Shown here: positions 10,605 to 22,085 of the stretch, one piece after another
Position numbering within the stretch: position 1 is the stretch's first letter
Layout of the letters: each line of letters opens with the position of its first letter
From: Allomyces arbusculus
Lineage: Eukaryota > Blastocladiomycota > Blastocladiomycetes > Blastocladiales > Blastocladiaceae
DNA length: 64,000 nt
NCBI GenBank assembly: GCA_027604705.1
Contig: JADHYV010000011.1
Location: forward strand, 372,001-436,000
Direction: 5' to 3'
Made by a program: the position numbers and the translations under genes
Notes under the pieces: model-generated
Told to the model about the DNA's origin: nothing
Seen by the model: the letters and a program-made list of their open reading frames with translations, nothing else
Databases searched by the model: none

Positions 10605-10911
10605 CAGGCTCACGGTATGTATCTTCACTCAAAGCTACGACTAGGTCTCTGGCGGTCGGTATCGAGAAACGACAGGAAACAAGAGCAGGAAGGAGAAACA
10701 GTGCGCGTGAGCCAACCCGGTCACACTCCCGGAGGCCGAGGCCGGCGCGCACCCGACAAGCACCTCACCCAACTTAACGTCAACGAAAAGAAAAAACAGT
10801 CTCAACCTCGCTCGAGTCTTCCCACTGACTCTGCCCGCGCATCCGGCACCGACTTGCCCGCGCGCATTGCGGCCGTCTGCTGCCAATCAATGCACGCATC
10901 GGCGGCGCCTC

Positions 10912-12106
10912 TTACACCATGTACCGCGACTTGGGCCCGAGGCGCGCGCGGTTCCCGTACATCACACCCATGCGCGCGGTGCGCTGCGACGCTTTGGCCA
11001 AGGCGGCGGCCCTGTCCAACAGCACGGCCTCCGTCATGTGCTGGACGGCCGCGTCTTGCGCGAGATCGGCCATGAGCTCCAACATCGTTGGGTCCATGCC
11101 GTAAACGGCGTCGGGAACCGACATGACGTGCGGCGGCGCGGGGACAATGCCTGCGGGCACGCCGTACCCGTACCCGCCTGTCGGCATGCTGGGCGCGGCG
11201 CCGAGCGTGGGGTATCCAAAGTAACCGCCCGCCGGGGGACCAGTGCACAGTGGCGCGGCATGCGCCGAGTGCCGGAGAGCCGCCGGCTGCGCGTAGTAGA
11301 CGGGGTTGCCGGTGGTCGAAGCCGGCCCATAGAGCGAGGCCGGCGCGTTGAAGGCGTTCTCGGGGATCGGCGCCGGCCTGTAGACGGGGGTGCCAGGGAT
11401 CGACGCCGGCGCGTAATAGACGGGGCCTTTGGGGATCGGGACCGGCCCGTAGATGGGGCTGCCGGAGGTCGTTGGCGGTGCATAGCCCAGCATGCCCGCG
11501 GCACTTGCGCGCGGGAACTCATAGGGGCCGCCGGCTGGTGGCGCCATCATGCGCGGCATCACGGGCTGTCCAAACCCGGTGTGGAGCGGCACCGACGCGT
11601 CAAAGTCGGGCGCCGCGTACTTAAGGTATGGCTTCTGCTGCTGCGCGAAATTGGCCGGCTTGGGGTCGACCGGCGCCGTGTTGGACTTGGGGTCGTTGAC
11701 GCGGTTGTGGTCCTGGTCGGTGGGCGACGCGTCCGGCCGAGTCGCGGCGTGTGCGTCGGGGCCACCCGCGTCCTTCCCGTACAAGAGCTGATACAAAGCC
11801 GTGCCCTCGGCTGCTTGCTCAGCGAACTGCTCGTCGAGGTCGTCGTACGTGTCCGTGACAGCGTCGTCGCCCGACAAAGTGTCGGAAAAGTCGGACTTGC
11901 CGAGATCGTCCGACGCGGCCGCCTTGCCGCCGAGAGCCGGGCTATTTACGCGCGTCGGCGTCGGATCGTCAGTGGAGTGGACCTGCCGGCGCGGTGCGGT
12001 GCAGCGGTGTCGTGCCGCACCCGGGCACCAGCGTTGGGAGGACCTCGTCGAGGTCGCACCCTGGGAAGTAGTAAGCGGCGGCGGCGGGTTTGAGCAGCTT
12101 GGCCAT
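10912..12106 (-). CDS. Proline-rich low-complexity protein (382 aa), function unknown
   Basis: There are two exons, 12106-12029 and 11982-10912. The 46-nt intron (12028-11983, GTGCCC to CAG) is supported because it alone links the start MAKLLKPAAAAYYFPG to the long downstream frame, and the total is divisible by three. The protein has a short N-terminal segment, an acidic Ser/Asp region (about 45-85), then a Pro/Ala/Tyr-rich middle with imperfect repeats of the kind IPxGPVYYAPASIPGTPVY (about 180-270). It ends in a more ordinary helical C-terminus (LDRAAALAKASQRTARM). There is no signal peptide, membrane segment or known domain. The Pro/Tyr repeats suggest a disordered scaffold or coat-associated protein, but that is a guess. 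A longer open frame upstream of the ATG lacks coding character. Confidence 0.55.
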
Positions 12107-13298
12107 GGTGGAACGTGTGCAGAGGGGCGAGCGGGGCGACGAATGCGGGCTTCGGCGGGTTGGTTGTCGGCGGCGGGTTGGTTGTTGGCAGCGGGAAGGA
12201 GGAGCTGCGACGCGGCGACCGCGAACGCGAACGCGTGCGGCTGGATCCCCCCCAAACATGCCAACAGCAGCCTCACGTTTGAATCTCGCTGGCATCCTTG
12301 CATTCCAAACAACACGACTTGGGGTGACGCTGACATGATCGCACCGAGCTTCGTGACCTGCTGAAACCTATTCCATGCTCAGAATATCGCTCTGTTGCGG
12401 GCCGTACACTCACGGAAAAAAAATTTAACGAAGAAAGATATGACTTGACGGCCAACTGCTGCCAACTTGGCTCACAACTGCGCCTTGCACACCTGCACAC
12501 TTGCATCCAAAGCGTAATGTATCATTAAAATAATCGATAAATCTTGCACATAAAACTCGTTCCTCTCTGGCCTCTGGCTGGGACTCGCTTAACGTCCTTC
12601 CTTTTTACCATTTTTTCCGTCGATCCTACTGATTCAACGCACTGCAATGGGCATGGCGGCGGATTGAATGATTGCCTGAAATATTTGCGCTCACGATTTG
12701 CGCCATGCCCATTTAACACCTGAATTTAATGGCGATAAAATTCAACCACGGACAATTGGGGGCCGTGGTTGCCAACACAAATGTGGAGATGCCTCCACCA
12801 CTGGCCTTTGACAAGACTTGAGCTTCACTTAGAAAAATGTACCGTTCCAACCATTGCGTGCATAACCATCTAGATTCTGATCGCAACCCCCTTCTGCGTC
12901 CAAATGCAAAGCCAATCCCGCCCATTCAATCCAAACCGAACCAAAAAAAAACCAACGACAGAGATGACCAAACCGCGCAGGAAGGAAACCCACGCCTGCA
13001 AGCGCAAGCTATAGTCACCGACGCGCGAAACCAACAGCAACAACAAACGATCCGTCCAATCTTTCTCCATCCACCCACGCGGAACCGGCCAGCGAAAAAA
13101 AAAAGGAACAAAAAACGAGACAAAGAACGAGAACGGACCAGCGACACGGTTTTTCCCCACCCTCACTAACCTCCACGATACGACACAATGCAAGCGGCCA
13201 CACGTCGCCACGTCGACGATGGTGGCGACGGCGCGCGAAAACACATACAACACACAGACAACACGGGAAGCGCAAAGCGGCAATCACGCCCAGTCAAC
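12107..13298. other. Intergenic region between two minus-strand genes
   Basis: It holds the 5' region of the proline-rich gene and the 3' flank of the C2H2 gene. Several A/T-rich runs occur, such as those near 12416-12430 and 12941-12950. No coding frame with host-like codon use is seen. Confidence 0.5.
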
Positions 13299-15530
13299 CT
13301 ATGACTCCCCCGCCGGCTCCGGCTTCACCGCCGCGTCCGCCACCGCCGGCGTCGCCGACCCGGGCGCCGGCAAACTGCGCAAGTCGAGCGGAAACATGCC
13401 CTTGGCGTCCCCGTCGGTCTCCGACGGGAACGCCGACGTTGGCGTGAGCCCGCCAGGACCGGGCGGCGCATTGGTGAGCCTCGCCACGGGCACCTGGACG
13501 GACACGGGCGGCCGACCGGTGGGCGCGGCGAATTCACCGTGTGCGGGCGACGGCCACGGCGAATCGACGTGTGCCGGGTTGTACCCGGCGGTCGCATACG
13601 AATAGGACGGCGGGGCTGCGTGGTGCGAGACCGGTGGTGGGGGCGGTGGCGGGAGGGGCTGGTACTGGTGCAATGGCGGCGCCGGGTGCGCGAATTGGTG
13701 CGGCTGCGGTGCCGGCTGCGGCTGGTAGTACTGCTGCTGCGGCTGTTGTGGTTGCTGCTGCAGGTGCAAATGGTGCTGCTGATGTTGCTGCTGCGGGTGC
13801 GCCGCGTACTGCAACGGCTGCTGCGGCTGCTGCGGCTGGTAGTACTGCTGCTGCTGCTGCTGCTGGTACTGCACCTGCGGATGCTGCTGTTGCTGGACGT
13901 GCCCGAACCCCGCTGAGTGCGGCGGCGTCAAGTGCGCCGCGGCATACGGCGATGGCGGGATCGCGAGCGGCGCGTGGGCCACCCCTATTGGCTGCTGCTG
14001 CGGGTGCATCGGCGACGAGTGCGGCGGCGAGTGCGAGTTAGGCGCGGCGTGGTGCGGTGACGGCGGGACATCGGCGCCCAAGATCCCGGCCGATGATGCA
14101 GCGGTTGTCTGCCCGTTCTGCTCGGCCTCGAGCAGCGCCGCGGCGGCTTCGGCAGCGCGGTCCTTCTCCTTGAGGTGGATCTTCATGTGCCGGAACATAT
14201 CGGCCTTGCGCAAGAACGCCTTGCCGCATAGCGAGCACGCGTGCGGCCGTTCGTTCGAGTGCGTCTTGATGTGGCTCTGTAGAATTGGGCACGGAAGGGT
14301 CAGTTCTCGAGCCGATCATGAGCGCATCGACACCGCCATCGATCGAAGCCGTACCTTCAAATTGTAGATCCGACGAAACACCTTGCCGCACGTCTTGCAC
14401 TTGAACGTCATGTCCTCGCCATCAATCGTGAGCGTCGCATAATCCTCCAACGGACCCAAGTTCGGCACATGCGTCGGAATCTTGGGCGGCTTCTTCTTGC
14501 GCGCCGTCACGGGCACCGGCTGCACGTGCGTCAAGCCCGCGGGATAGTGCAGAATATGGTGCGCCGGCGGCTGCTGCTGCTGTTGTTGTGGCGATGGATG
14601 TGGTGCCGCAACGAGTCCGAGCGCGCCGCCATTTGCGGGCCGACCTGCGCCGGGCGCGAACCCGGGCGACGGCACGTGGAAGTACTCGGCGTGCGGCGTC
14701 GTTGCGGATGGATCGAATTGCGGCGAGAGAAGCGCGTGGATCCCGTGCCCGGATGTCGGCTGGTGCGAGTGTTGCGCCGCGTACATATGCTGTTGTTGCT
14801 GCTGCGCGTGTTGCTGCTGGAAGACAGCGTCGTGCGGCGTCAGCGGCGGCGCGTGGCCCGGGGTCGTTGGGAGGTACTGCGGCGGCGGCATCGCGTGATG
14901 CTGCTGCTGCTGCTGCTGCTGTTGCGCGGCGGCGGCCGCGGCGGCTGCGGCAAAGTGCGTCTGACCCGGGTGACCGTGGTGATGCTGCGGGGCCGTCATC
15001 CACGGCGGCGAGGTCGCGGGCGGCTGCTGCTGCTGTTGTTGTGCCGAGGCGGGGCCAATCGCGGCGAGCAGCGACGTCGGCACGGGGTTGGGCGGGGCGC
15101 CGTACTGTGTCTGCTGCTGTTGCGGCTGTTGCGCGTGGCCCGACATCCCGTAGGCGTTGGTCGGCGGCGGCGGGACCGCATCCATGTTGAACAGGAAATC
15201 AGTCAGCGGCGGGAGCGATGCCGGCGGCTGCTGCTGCTGTTCGGTCCGCGCGGGCGCGGGCGGCGGATATGCGTCATTGGTCGGCGGCGCGAATGCCGTG
15301 GGCGCTGACAGGTAGGACGTCGACGGCGTATCGGCGTCGCGCGCGTCCGCGTTGCTGTCGTCGTCCATCGACGCGACCACGGGCATGTGCACGAGGTACG
15401 GGAGCCCGCGCGACGAGTTGGCCGCGGAGGTGGGAGGGGGCGGGGGCGCGGTGCCGGCGGTGGAAGAGGCGGCGGCACCGCGGTGCGCGTCGTCCGCGGC
15501 CGAGGTCGCCGGCGGCGGCGGCGAGATCAT
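13299..15530 (-). CDS. Glutamine-rich transcription factor with two C2H2 zinc fingers
   Basis: Exons 15530-14355 and 14276-13299 are joined across a 78-nt intron (GTACGG to CAG) that splits the first finger and restores a 717-residue frame. Finger 1 begins CKTCGKVF and carries RIYNLKSHIKTH; finger 2 is CSLCGKAF followed by DMFRHMKIH. Both have C-x2-C-x12-H-x3-H spacing with an NERPH linker. The YNLKSH...ERP pattern is the one seen in Crz1/CrzA-type fungal factors, so a stress or calcium-response role is possible but unproven. Long Gln, Pro and His runs flank the fingers, as in activation domains. The tail has VKPEP, a sumoylation-type site. An in-frame ATG at 15650 would add 40 residues with weaker coding character, so I chose 15530. 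Confidence 0.8.
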
Positions 15531-18376
15531 GGTGATGGGGCGATTGGGGTCGGGCCGAGTCCTGTGGATTGGCGGGAGCGAGCACGAGAAAGAAGGCCGA
15601 ACGAAAAAATCATGACCATGTGTGGGGAGGTGGGAACACGTCAGTATCATGCTGCTTGTCGTTCCTTCGTTCGCCGGTGATGGTCCAATTCATCACCCGA
15701 ACGTGCTGCCGCCCACCGTCATGCCGGGCTCGGATGCTGCGCGCTGACCTTGTCCATGCGCGGGTCCGCGCGCGCGAAAGCGCGGCAGGACGGTGGGCGG
15801 CCGCGCGCCGAGCCGGTGGGCGTTCGCACGCGCGCGCGCGCACGGGTCCTCTCTCGGGCCCACTGGCCGTCGCACAAGGCCTTGCCCCCGTCAGTGTGGA
15901 GGCGCCGTGCACGTTGTCCGAGGGGGGGCGCGCGGCGTGACGGCAACCGTGCACGCGCATCTTCGGCACGACCCGCGGTGCGGCGGCGGGCGGCGCAGGA
16001 GAGGAAAAGGACCCAGGCAGGTCGGCCCGCCAACAACAGTGAATGGAGTCAGCAACGCACCCGATGCTTTTCGAGCAGCGGTGTTGCTTGGGCGGGGCAC
16101 CACTCGTACGCGACGGCGGCACCAAGCTCGGGCAGGAGGGGGTAGAAGCACGGCGTCGGTTGGTGGCCGTGGACGAGGTGCTTTGTGCGGGTTGCGGTTG
16201 CCGTTACCGGGACGGGGCGCGGACGGTTCGTGCGCGCAGGAGCGAGGTCGCGCAGCGTCGACGTTGCAGGCGGCACGTCGGCGCGTGCAGGAGACAGAGG
16301 CAGGAGACAGAGGGAGGAGAGGTTGGTTGACCCGGGAGCGTGGAGCGCGACGACGAGTTTTTGCGGGGCGCGCGCGGCGACAGCGACACGGGTTGCGCGG
16401 CGGCGGGGCAGAGCTCGAGAGAGAAACGGGAAAGCCGGGGCGCGCGCGCACAACGGCCACGACGAAAGAAGAGAAGGAGAAGGGAACAGCAGCGTCGCGA
16501 GGCGCGATGCCGGCCGTGCGAGGCAACGAGCGAGAGGCGTGCCGGCCGTGCGCGTGTGGCGAAAATTGCAGGCGGCTTGCTGGCGTTTGCGTTGGGTTGA
16601 CCTCCGGGAGAGCGCCGCGTCGTAAGCCGAGGAAAGGCTGCCTTTCGGCCAAACAAATGCGGCCGCCCGTGGCAATCGGGATTCACAGCGCCACGACTCG
16701 GCCGGGCGCGAGTCCGACAAGACGGGACCGGAACGGCCGGAACCTGCAGGGCCCCACCAAACAACGGGACAAGTGACCACGGGAAATGAGTCGGTGGCTC
16801 GAAGAGAAAGAAGAGGCGGTGGCGGCACCACGCGACGTGGCCCGACCACAGGCGCACGCCGTCGCGACCGGGAGGGGACCAGGGGCCGGGGACGGGGATG
16901 CAAACGTACAGGGAGCACCGCGCCTCGAGGACGGCGACAGCGACGACGAGGCGGTGCGATGCGGCTGCGCCGCGAGGATACAGGAGGGCTCACGGTTGAC
17001 GGGCCCGAGCGTGTACACGCCGAGGGTTCGGTGCTGTCGAGCACGCGGTCGGTCCAGGTGGGCGGAGCCGCGGGCGTCAAGACGGGTGCGTGCGACGAGC
17101 AGCGATGGGGGGACTTGGGTCGTGGGCGCGCGCGAGCGATGCGGGGGGGAGCGCGCAGTTAAGTCGCTGCGAGGGACCCGGACCACCGACTCGTAACTAC
17201 GCGCGCACAGCGGCCACGCAACCGCACGTCAGGTCGTCGCCAAGTCGTTGACGAGGCTGGCGTCGCCACACGCGCACGCGGCGCCACCACGCCGGCGTTC
17301 TCGATGGGGACGCTGGGGGACGCGCAGCGCCAGCCGGCCCGTTACGACGCCTGCGATCACGAGGCGCGCGCGGCGAGCGCACCGGATCAGGACCAGTCCA
17401 CTCGCTGCCGTCGCGCCGTCGCCGTGGGTGCGCGGATGGTGGGCAGTCGCGCCGGATCACCGCGTTGGCGTGGTCGGGCCGGCCGTCCAGTCCCCGCGTG
17501 TGTGGAAGGCTGACGTACGCGCCGTTCCCACACCGTGACGCGTGCCGGGGCCGCGGCGTCGTAATCGTTCCGCAGCCTTGGCAGCGTTGTTTGGCGGGCC
17601 AGTCGCCTTGCTCCCGATCGAATCCGCGCGCGCCGGTTCGCGCGAGCAAGGGCAGGCAGGCCGCAGGTGGTGGCAATCGTCGGGTCCTGAGCAGTCAAGG
17701 TGTCGGGCAGCCAAGTGCACCAAGTCGCGTCGCTGTGCGCAATAAACGTGGAGAAGAGCTGAACGACCGGGCAGACCTCGCCATCGTCGCCAGTCGCCAG
17801 TCGCCCGTCGCCACCGTCATTTCCCGCTCATTTCGCTCCCATCTCGCGATCCGGCCCAACGAGGCAGCTGCCAAGTCGTTCCTTCTCCCACCAACACGAC
17901 GCGCCAGACGCTAATTTGCGCTTACCTCGCCCGCGTTTGGCGTCTTGTTGTTCTTTTTCGGCAGTTCTTGCCCGCGCCGAAACGGGTGAGCGCAAACGCA
18001 ACAATGCGAAGGCAGGATTGCACGCCGCGCGTGCAATTTGCGCCCCGGCGCCAAATCGTTCGGGGGCGAAAAACAACCGCCGTCGCGATCAAGGGGCCGC
18101 GATCCGGTGCACGGCCGAGGCGCGCCAACCGCTCTCTTCGTTGACACGCCCTCAATCAACTCTGTGTCACCATCATCAGCAATGGCGCGCCGGGACGACA
18201 CGGCACGAACCCGCGCTCGCCATCGACTCCGCCAGTTCCGGTCCGTCGAGGCCGCTGCTGAGAACGGGACGTCCGGAGCAGGGCGGCGCTGAAATCCTCG
18301 TCGTCAAGGTCGAGGGCAAGCCAAAAATGATAAAATAAATGAACTAAACCACGCCGGAGACATAATCCAACCGACC
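15531..18376. other. 2.8-kb GC-rich region without a recognisable gene
   Basis: Long open frames exist on both strands, but they arise from high GC content and read as Arg/Ala/Ser-rich sequence in every frame. None shows a domain or a consistent frame. The region probably holds the promoter and leader of the C2H2 gene. An RNA gene or a fast-evolving protein cannot be excluded. Confidence 0.45.
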
Positions 18377-20671
18377 CTACTCGTCGTCGCTCTCCTCTTC
18401 CTCGCTGTCCTCCTCGTCATCATCCTCGTCATCATCGTCGGCCTCCTCGAGCCACTGAATAAACGGCCGCATGGCCTTGCAGACCGCGGACATCCCCGTC
18501 TCGCCACTCTTCTCGGCCTTGGCAAACCACGCGACAAACTGCTCCTCTTCGACCAAATCCAGGTCATACATGACCATGGCCACGGTCCCGAGATACTTAG
18601 CCTTGTCCAAGTGCGCCGCAAACCACGCTGCAACCGTCTCGAGCACGTCCACCTGGTCCTTCGCTCCGTGGAGCATCGTGGCCAACACGGGCATCCACCG
18701 CGTCAACAGGGCCTTGAAGTTGCTGTCGTTGGCAATAAACACGTGCGCGAGAATGCACGGCACGACTTCGTCGCGCACGTCCTTGAACGTCAAGTTGCAC
18801 GCAAACTTGAGCGTGTTCAGCTCAAGCATGGCATTGTCGAGCGTGTGGCCTTGGTCGAGCGCGCGCTGAATCGTCGCACGCACTTCCTCGGCTGCGTCCT
18901 CGACCGCGTCGTCGTCCGACTCGTCCGACTCGCTGCCGGCGTCATTGTCGACGAGATCGTGCTCGAGAGCCTTGCGGTCGAGGTAGGCGCGCAGGTCCGA
19001 CGGCGAGAACCCGATTTCTTCAATCAGCATTGTCAGTTCCGGGGACATGGCGCCCTCGTCGTCGCTGTCGTCCTCGTCCTCGGCAACCCATTTGCATCCG
19101 CGGCCGTCGGCGCCGACCACCGTCGCGTCTAGAGTCGCAAAACCAAAGAGTGAGCTGTACTCGCCAGTCGAAACACAACACCAGATACCAATGTACCCGA
19201 CTCGTCCTCCTCATCCACCATCAACCGCGACCGCTCCGGCAACGCGATCCCCTTGCCGACCACGACCCCTTGGCCAATCATCGACCCGCGCGGCACCACC
19301 ACGCCGTCTTTCAGGACCACATTCCTCCCGACAATCGCGTGGTCCACGGTACACCCATCGCCGACCGTGACCCCGTCCCACAGGTAGGCATTCGACAGCC
19401 GCACGTTCTTGCCAATCGTGCACCCGCGGCCGACCACGCAATTCTCCAGCACCGTACCTGGACCAATCGACCCGTGCCGCCCGACCAACACGTTCTTGCT
19501 CAACACGGTCGTGCGCGACAAAAGCACGGGCTTTTCGCGGTACACGTTATTCCGCGAATACAGTACGGGCGCGGCATGGACCGCCGCGGTTGACGACGTT
19601 GCGGCACCACCGCCCGTGACGAGGGACGCGAGCGCGTCCGCGTCGGGTACGAGCGGGAACGTCCACCGGCACAGGACGTCGCGCGCGACGCGATCGTACA
19701 GCTGCGTCGACCGCACACGCACTGCGTACGCGTCGGCGACGACGTGCGCGTAGATCGATTTCACAAACAGGTCCGACTCGAGAATGCCCTTGACAAAGTC
19801 GCGGCGCAGGTCCTGGTAGTCGAAGTTCTCCGAGAACAGGGCCAGGACTTCGACCGAGCAAATGTCGACGCCGCAGTCAATTAGATCGTTGCGGACCGCC
19901 ACGTCGGCGTGCTCCGCGAGCACTTCCGGCAGGAGGGCGACGTCGTGCTGTCGTGCGGGACCCGCGGGGTCGTCGATCGGGATGTACTGCACGCACCGCG
20001 AGGTGGTCGGGTTAATACAGAAGAGCGCGGGCGCGCCGCGGGCCCCGTGGAAGACGGCGCCCTCCTTGAGGACCATGGTCATGACAGTCGATTTGTCGGC
20101 GGCGCGGCGCGCGCGGTGGGTCGCGAGCACGCCGTCCAAGCGCAGGTTGCTCACGACGTCGCCGTTGACGAGAATGAAGTCGTGCTTGAGCAGCGACTTG
20201 GAGTCAAGTTCGCGAAGGACATCGCCCATGGACATGGACGAGCGCGACACAATGATGTTCACTTTCATGCTCGACGTGTCGTCGTTCCACTTGGACGAGC
20301 TGCCGCGGCCCACGTCAGCGGGTTGGTCGCGGCCGGTGAGAGCAAGGGAAGAGGAGGCACGTACAGAATGTACTCCTTGATTAGGTCGGAATGTGCGCAG
20401 CACACGATGAACACTTCCTTGACGTCGGCGACCGCCAGGAACTCGAGGGTGTACTCGATCAGCGGCACGTTGCAGAGCGGGAGCAGGCACTAGCGAGCGA
20501 CGCGCGGCAACGTCAATGAACTTGACCCAGTGCTTGCTTGCAGCATGGCAGCAGGCTTACTCGTGGCAGGTCGCGCGTCAGTGGCATGAACTTTTCGTCA
20601 AACGAGTCGGCCACGACGACGGCTTGCAGGATCTCCTCGGCCTCGAGCTTGTTGCTGTTGTTCGGTGCCAT
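18377..20671 (-). CDS. EIF2B5: Translation initiation factor eIF2B subunit epsilon
   Basis: This is the catalytic subunit of the guanine-nucleotide exchange factor for eIF2 (Gcd6 in yeast), acting in the cytosol and controlling translation start. There are four exons: 20671-20561, 20489-20365, 20299-19197 and 19128-18377. The introns are 71, 65 and 68 nt, and the joins give 696 residues, the usual length. In order there is a nucleotidyltransferase-like N-terminus (QAVVVADSFDEKFMPLTRD, then CLLPLCNVPLIEYTLEFL across intron 1), a left-handed beta-helix of hexapeptide repeats (about 370-460, for example GRHGSIGPGTVLENCVVG), an acidic linker, and the C-terminal W2/eIF5C catalytic domain ending in FIQWLEE plus an Asp/Glu-rich tail. 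Intron 3 falls just before VVGADGRGCKW. It is head-to-head with CSN7. Confidence 0.95.
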
Positions 20672-21049
20672 GGCCGTCGTTGATCAAGGGCTGGTCGCGG
20701 TCGAGTGGTCGGAAAATGAGAATCGCTCGGGATCAAGCCGGTGGACGGGGTGCGGATTGCTGGCGGTCTTGTTGCTGGATACTTTATTCGAGCTGCACGA
20801 AGTGCTCGTGGCCGCGTTGGTTGCAGCCAATGGATTCGTCGAGGAGAACAGCCCGACTTGAACTCCAGCAAAAGCGAAGAGTCGGCCAGTCCACGCCAGT
20901 GATCGCATCACGCGAGCACACGTTGCGATTGAGTCGACCGCGTTTTGCGATCCACGTCGACTCAGACACGGCGCGTTCTGCTTCCGCATGGCCCACCATC
21001 TGCGCGTTGGGCGACAACGACGACGACGAGCACGACGATCCCCAGCACC
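20672..21049. promoter_or_regulatory. Shared 378-bp intergenic region of eIF2B-epsilon and CSN7
   Basis: The start codons of two divergent genes bound this stretch, so it must hold both promoters and leaders. No clear TATA element is seen. The arrangement, not a motif, is the evidence. Confidence 0.5.
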
Positions 21050-21939
21050 ATGACCTCCGCCACCGCGCCAGCAGCATCCGACGCGGTCGTCCCGCCCAAG
21101 CTCCTGACGTTTGTCCTGCTCGCCAAGTCGACGCGTGGTGCCGCCGCGGCCGACCTGGTCGCCAAAGTGCTCGAGGCGCCGGGCGTCTACGTGTTCTCTG
21201 AGTTCTTGAGCGTGCCGTCAATTCAGCAAGTACGCATGCCGCCGCCGACGACGCGTCGTTGTAATTGCGTTCGAAATCTTGACCAACGGACGTGGTGATT
21301 TGCAGTTGAAGGAAACGCACAAGGGCGCGTTTGACCTGTTGAACATCTTTGCGTACCATGACCTCGCCGCGTATAAGGGTACACTCGGCGCTTGATTCCA
21401 ACGCGCCAGCGCATGCGCGGCACCGCACTGACCCGCTGCGCGTCATTCTAGCCAGCGCCGCGTCGCTCCCACCGCTGACTCCGCCGATGCTGCGCAAGTT
21501 GCGCCTTCTGACGCTGATCACGCTCGCGCAAACCGCGCGCGAGCTTCCCTACGCGACCCTGCTCACCGCGCTCGACTACGACGCGTCAGCTCTGCGCGAC
21601 CTCGAAGACCTGATCATCGAAGGCATGTCGGAGCAACTTTTCACGGGCACGCTCGACCAACGCGCGCGCGTCCTGCACGTCGAGTCCTCGCTCGGGCGCG
21701 ACGTGAGTCCTGAAATGCTGGGCGCCATGGTCGACCGGTTGGAGCAGTGGTCAGCAACGACGACGACGGTCCTGGATTCGATTCAGCAGCGGATCGAGCA
21801 TGTGCGGACGGTCGCCGCCGCGCATAAGGCTGCGAATGACGCGTTTCAAGAAAAGGTCAAGGCGGCCGAGGAGAGGAAGGCCGGGAGGGGGGCGCGCGCG
21901 ATGGGGCCGGCGGGCGGACCGATGGCCATGGAGCTGTGA
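21050..21939 (+). CDS. CSN7: COP9 signalosome subunit 7 (PCI domain)
   Basis: This is a subunit of the COP9 signalosome, which removes Nedd8 from cullin ubiquitin ligases. The three exons are 21050-21229, 21306-21378 and 21452-21939, with introns of 76 and 73 nt (GTACGC-CAG, GTACAC-TAG), giving 246 residues, close to the family length. Family signatures are LLAKSTRGAAAADLV, FSEFLSVPSIQQLKETHKG, DLLNIFAYHDLAAYKASAA, KLRLLTLITLAQTARELPY and LEDLIIEG, followed by the winged-helix end of the PCI domain (LFTGTLDQRARVLHVESSLG) and a C-terminal coiled helix. The C-terminal tail is short. The gene ends only 147 bp from the convergent ATPase gene. Confidence 0.93.
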
Positions 21940-22085
21940 AGGTGTATCGGGCGCATGGAGAGTGCATCGGGGTCCGTGTACCATAGTCCCTCCAAATGTC
22001 GATCCAAAGACGAGCGGTTTTATCCGGTTCTCTATTTCACATTGGTCCACATTTGCACGCCCAAGACAAACAACAATTCGCGCGC

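Noticed and set aside
13700-15250. Repeated CAG/CTG triplets as a possible CRISPR or satellite array
   Set aside because: They are Gln codons of the C2H2 transcription factor, in frame and interrupted by other codons.
16049-17080. Long minus-strand open frame of 343 codons
   Set aside because: GC-rich DNA gives open frames in all six frames here. The product is Arg/Pro/Ser-rich with no domain, and overlapping frames look the same.
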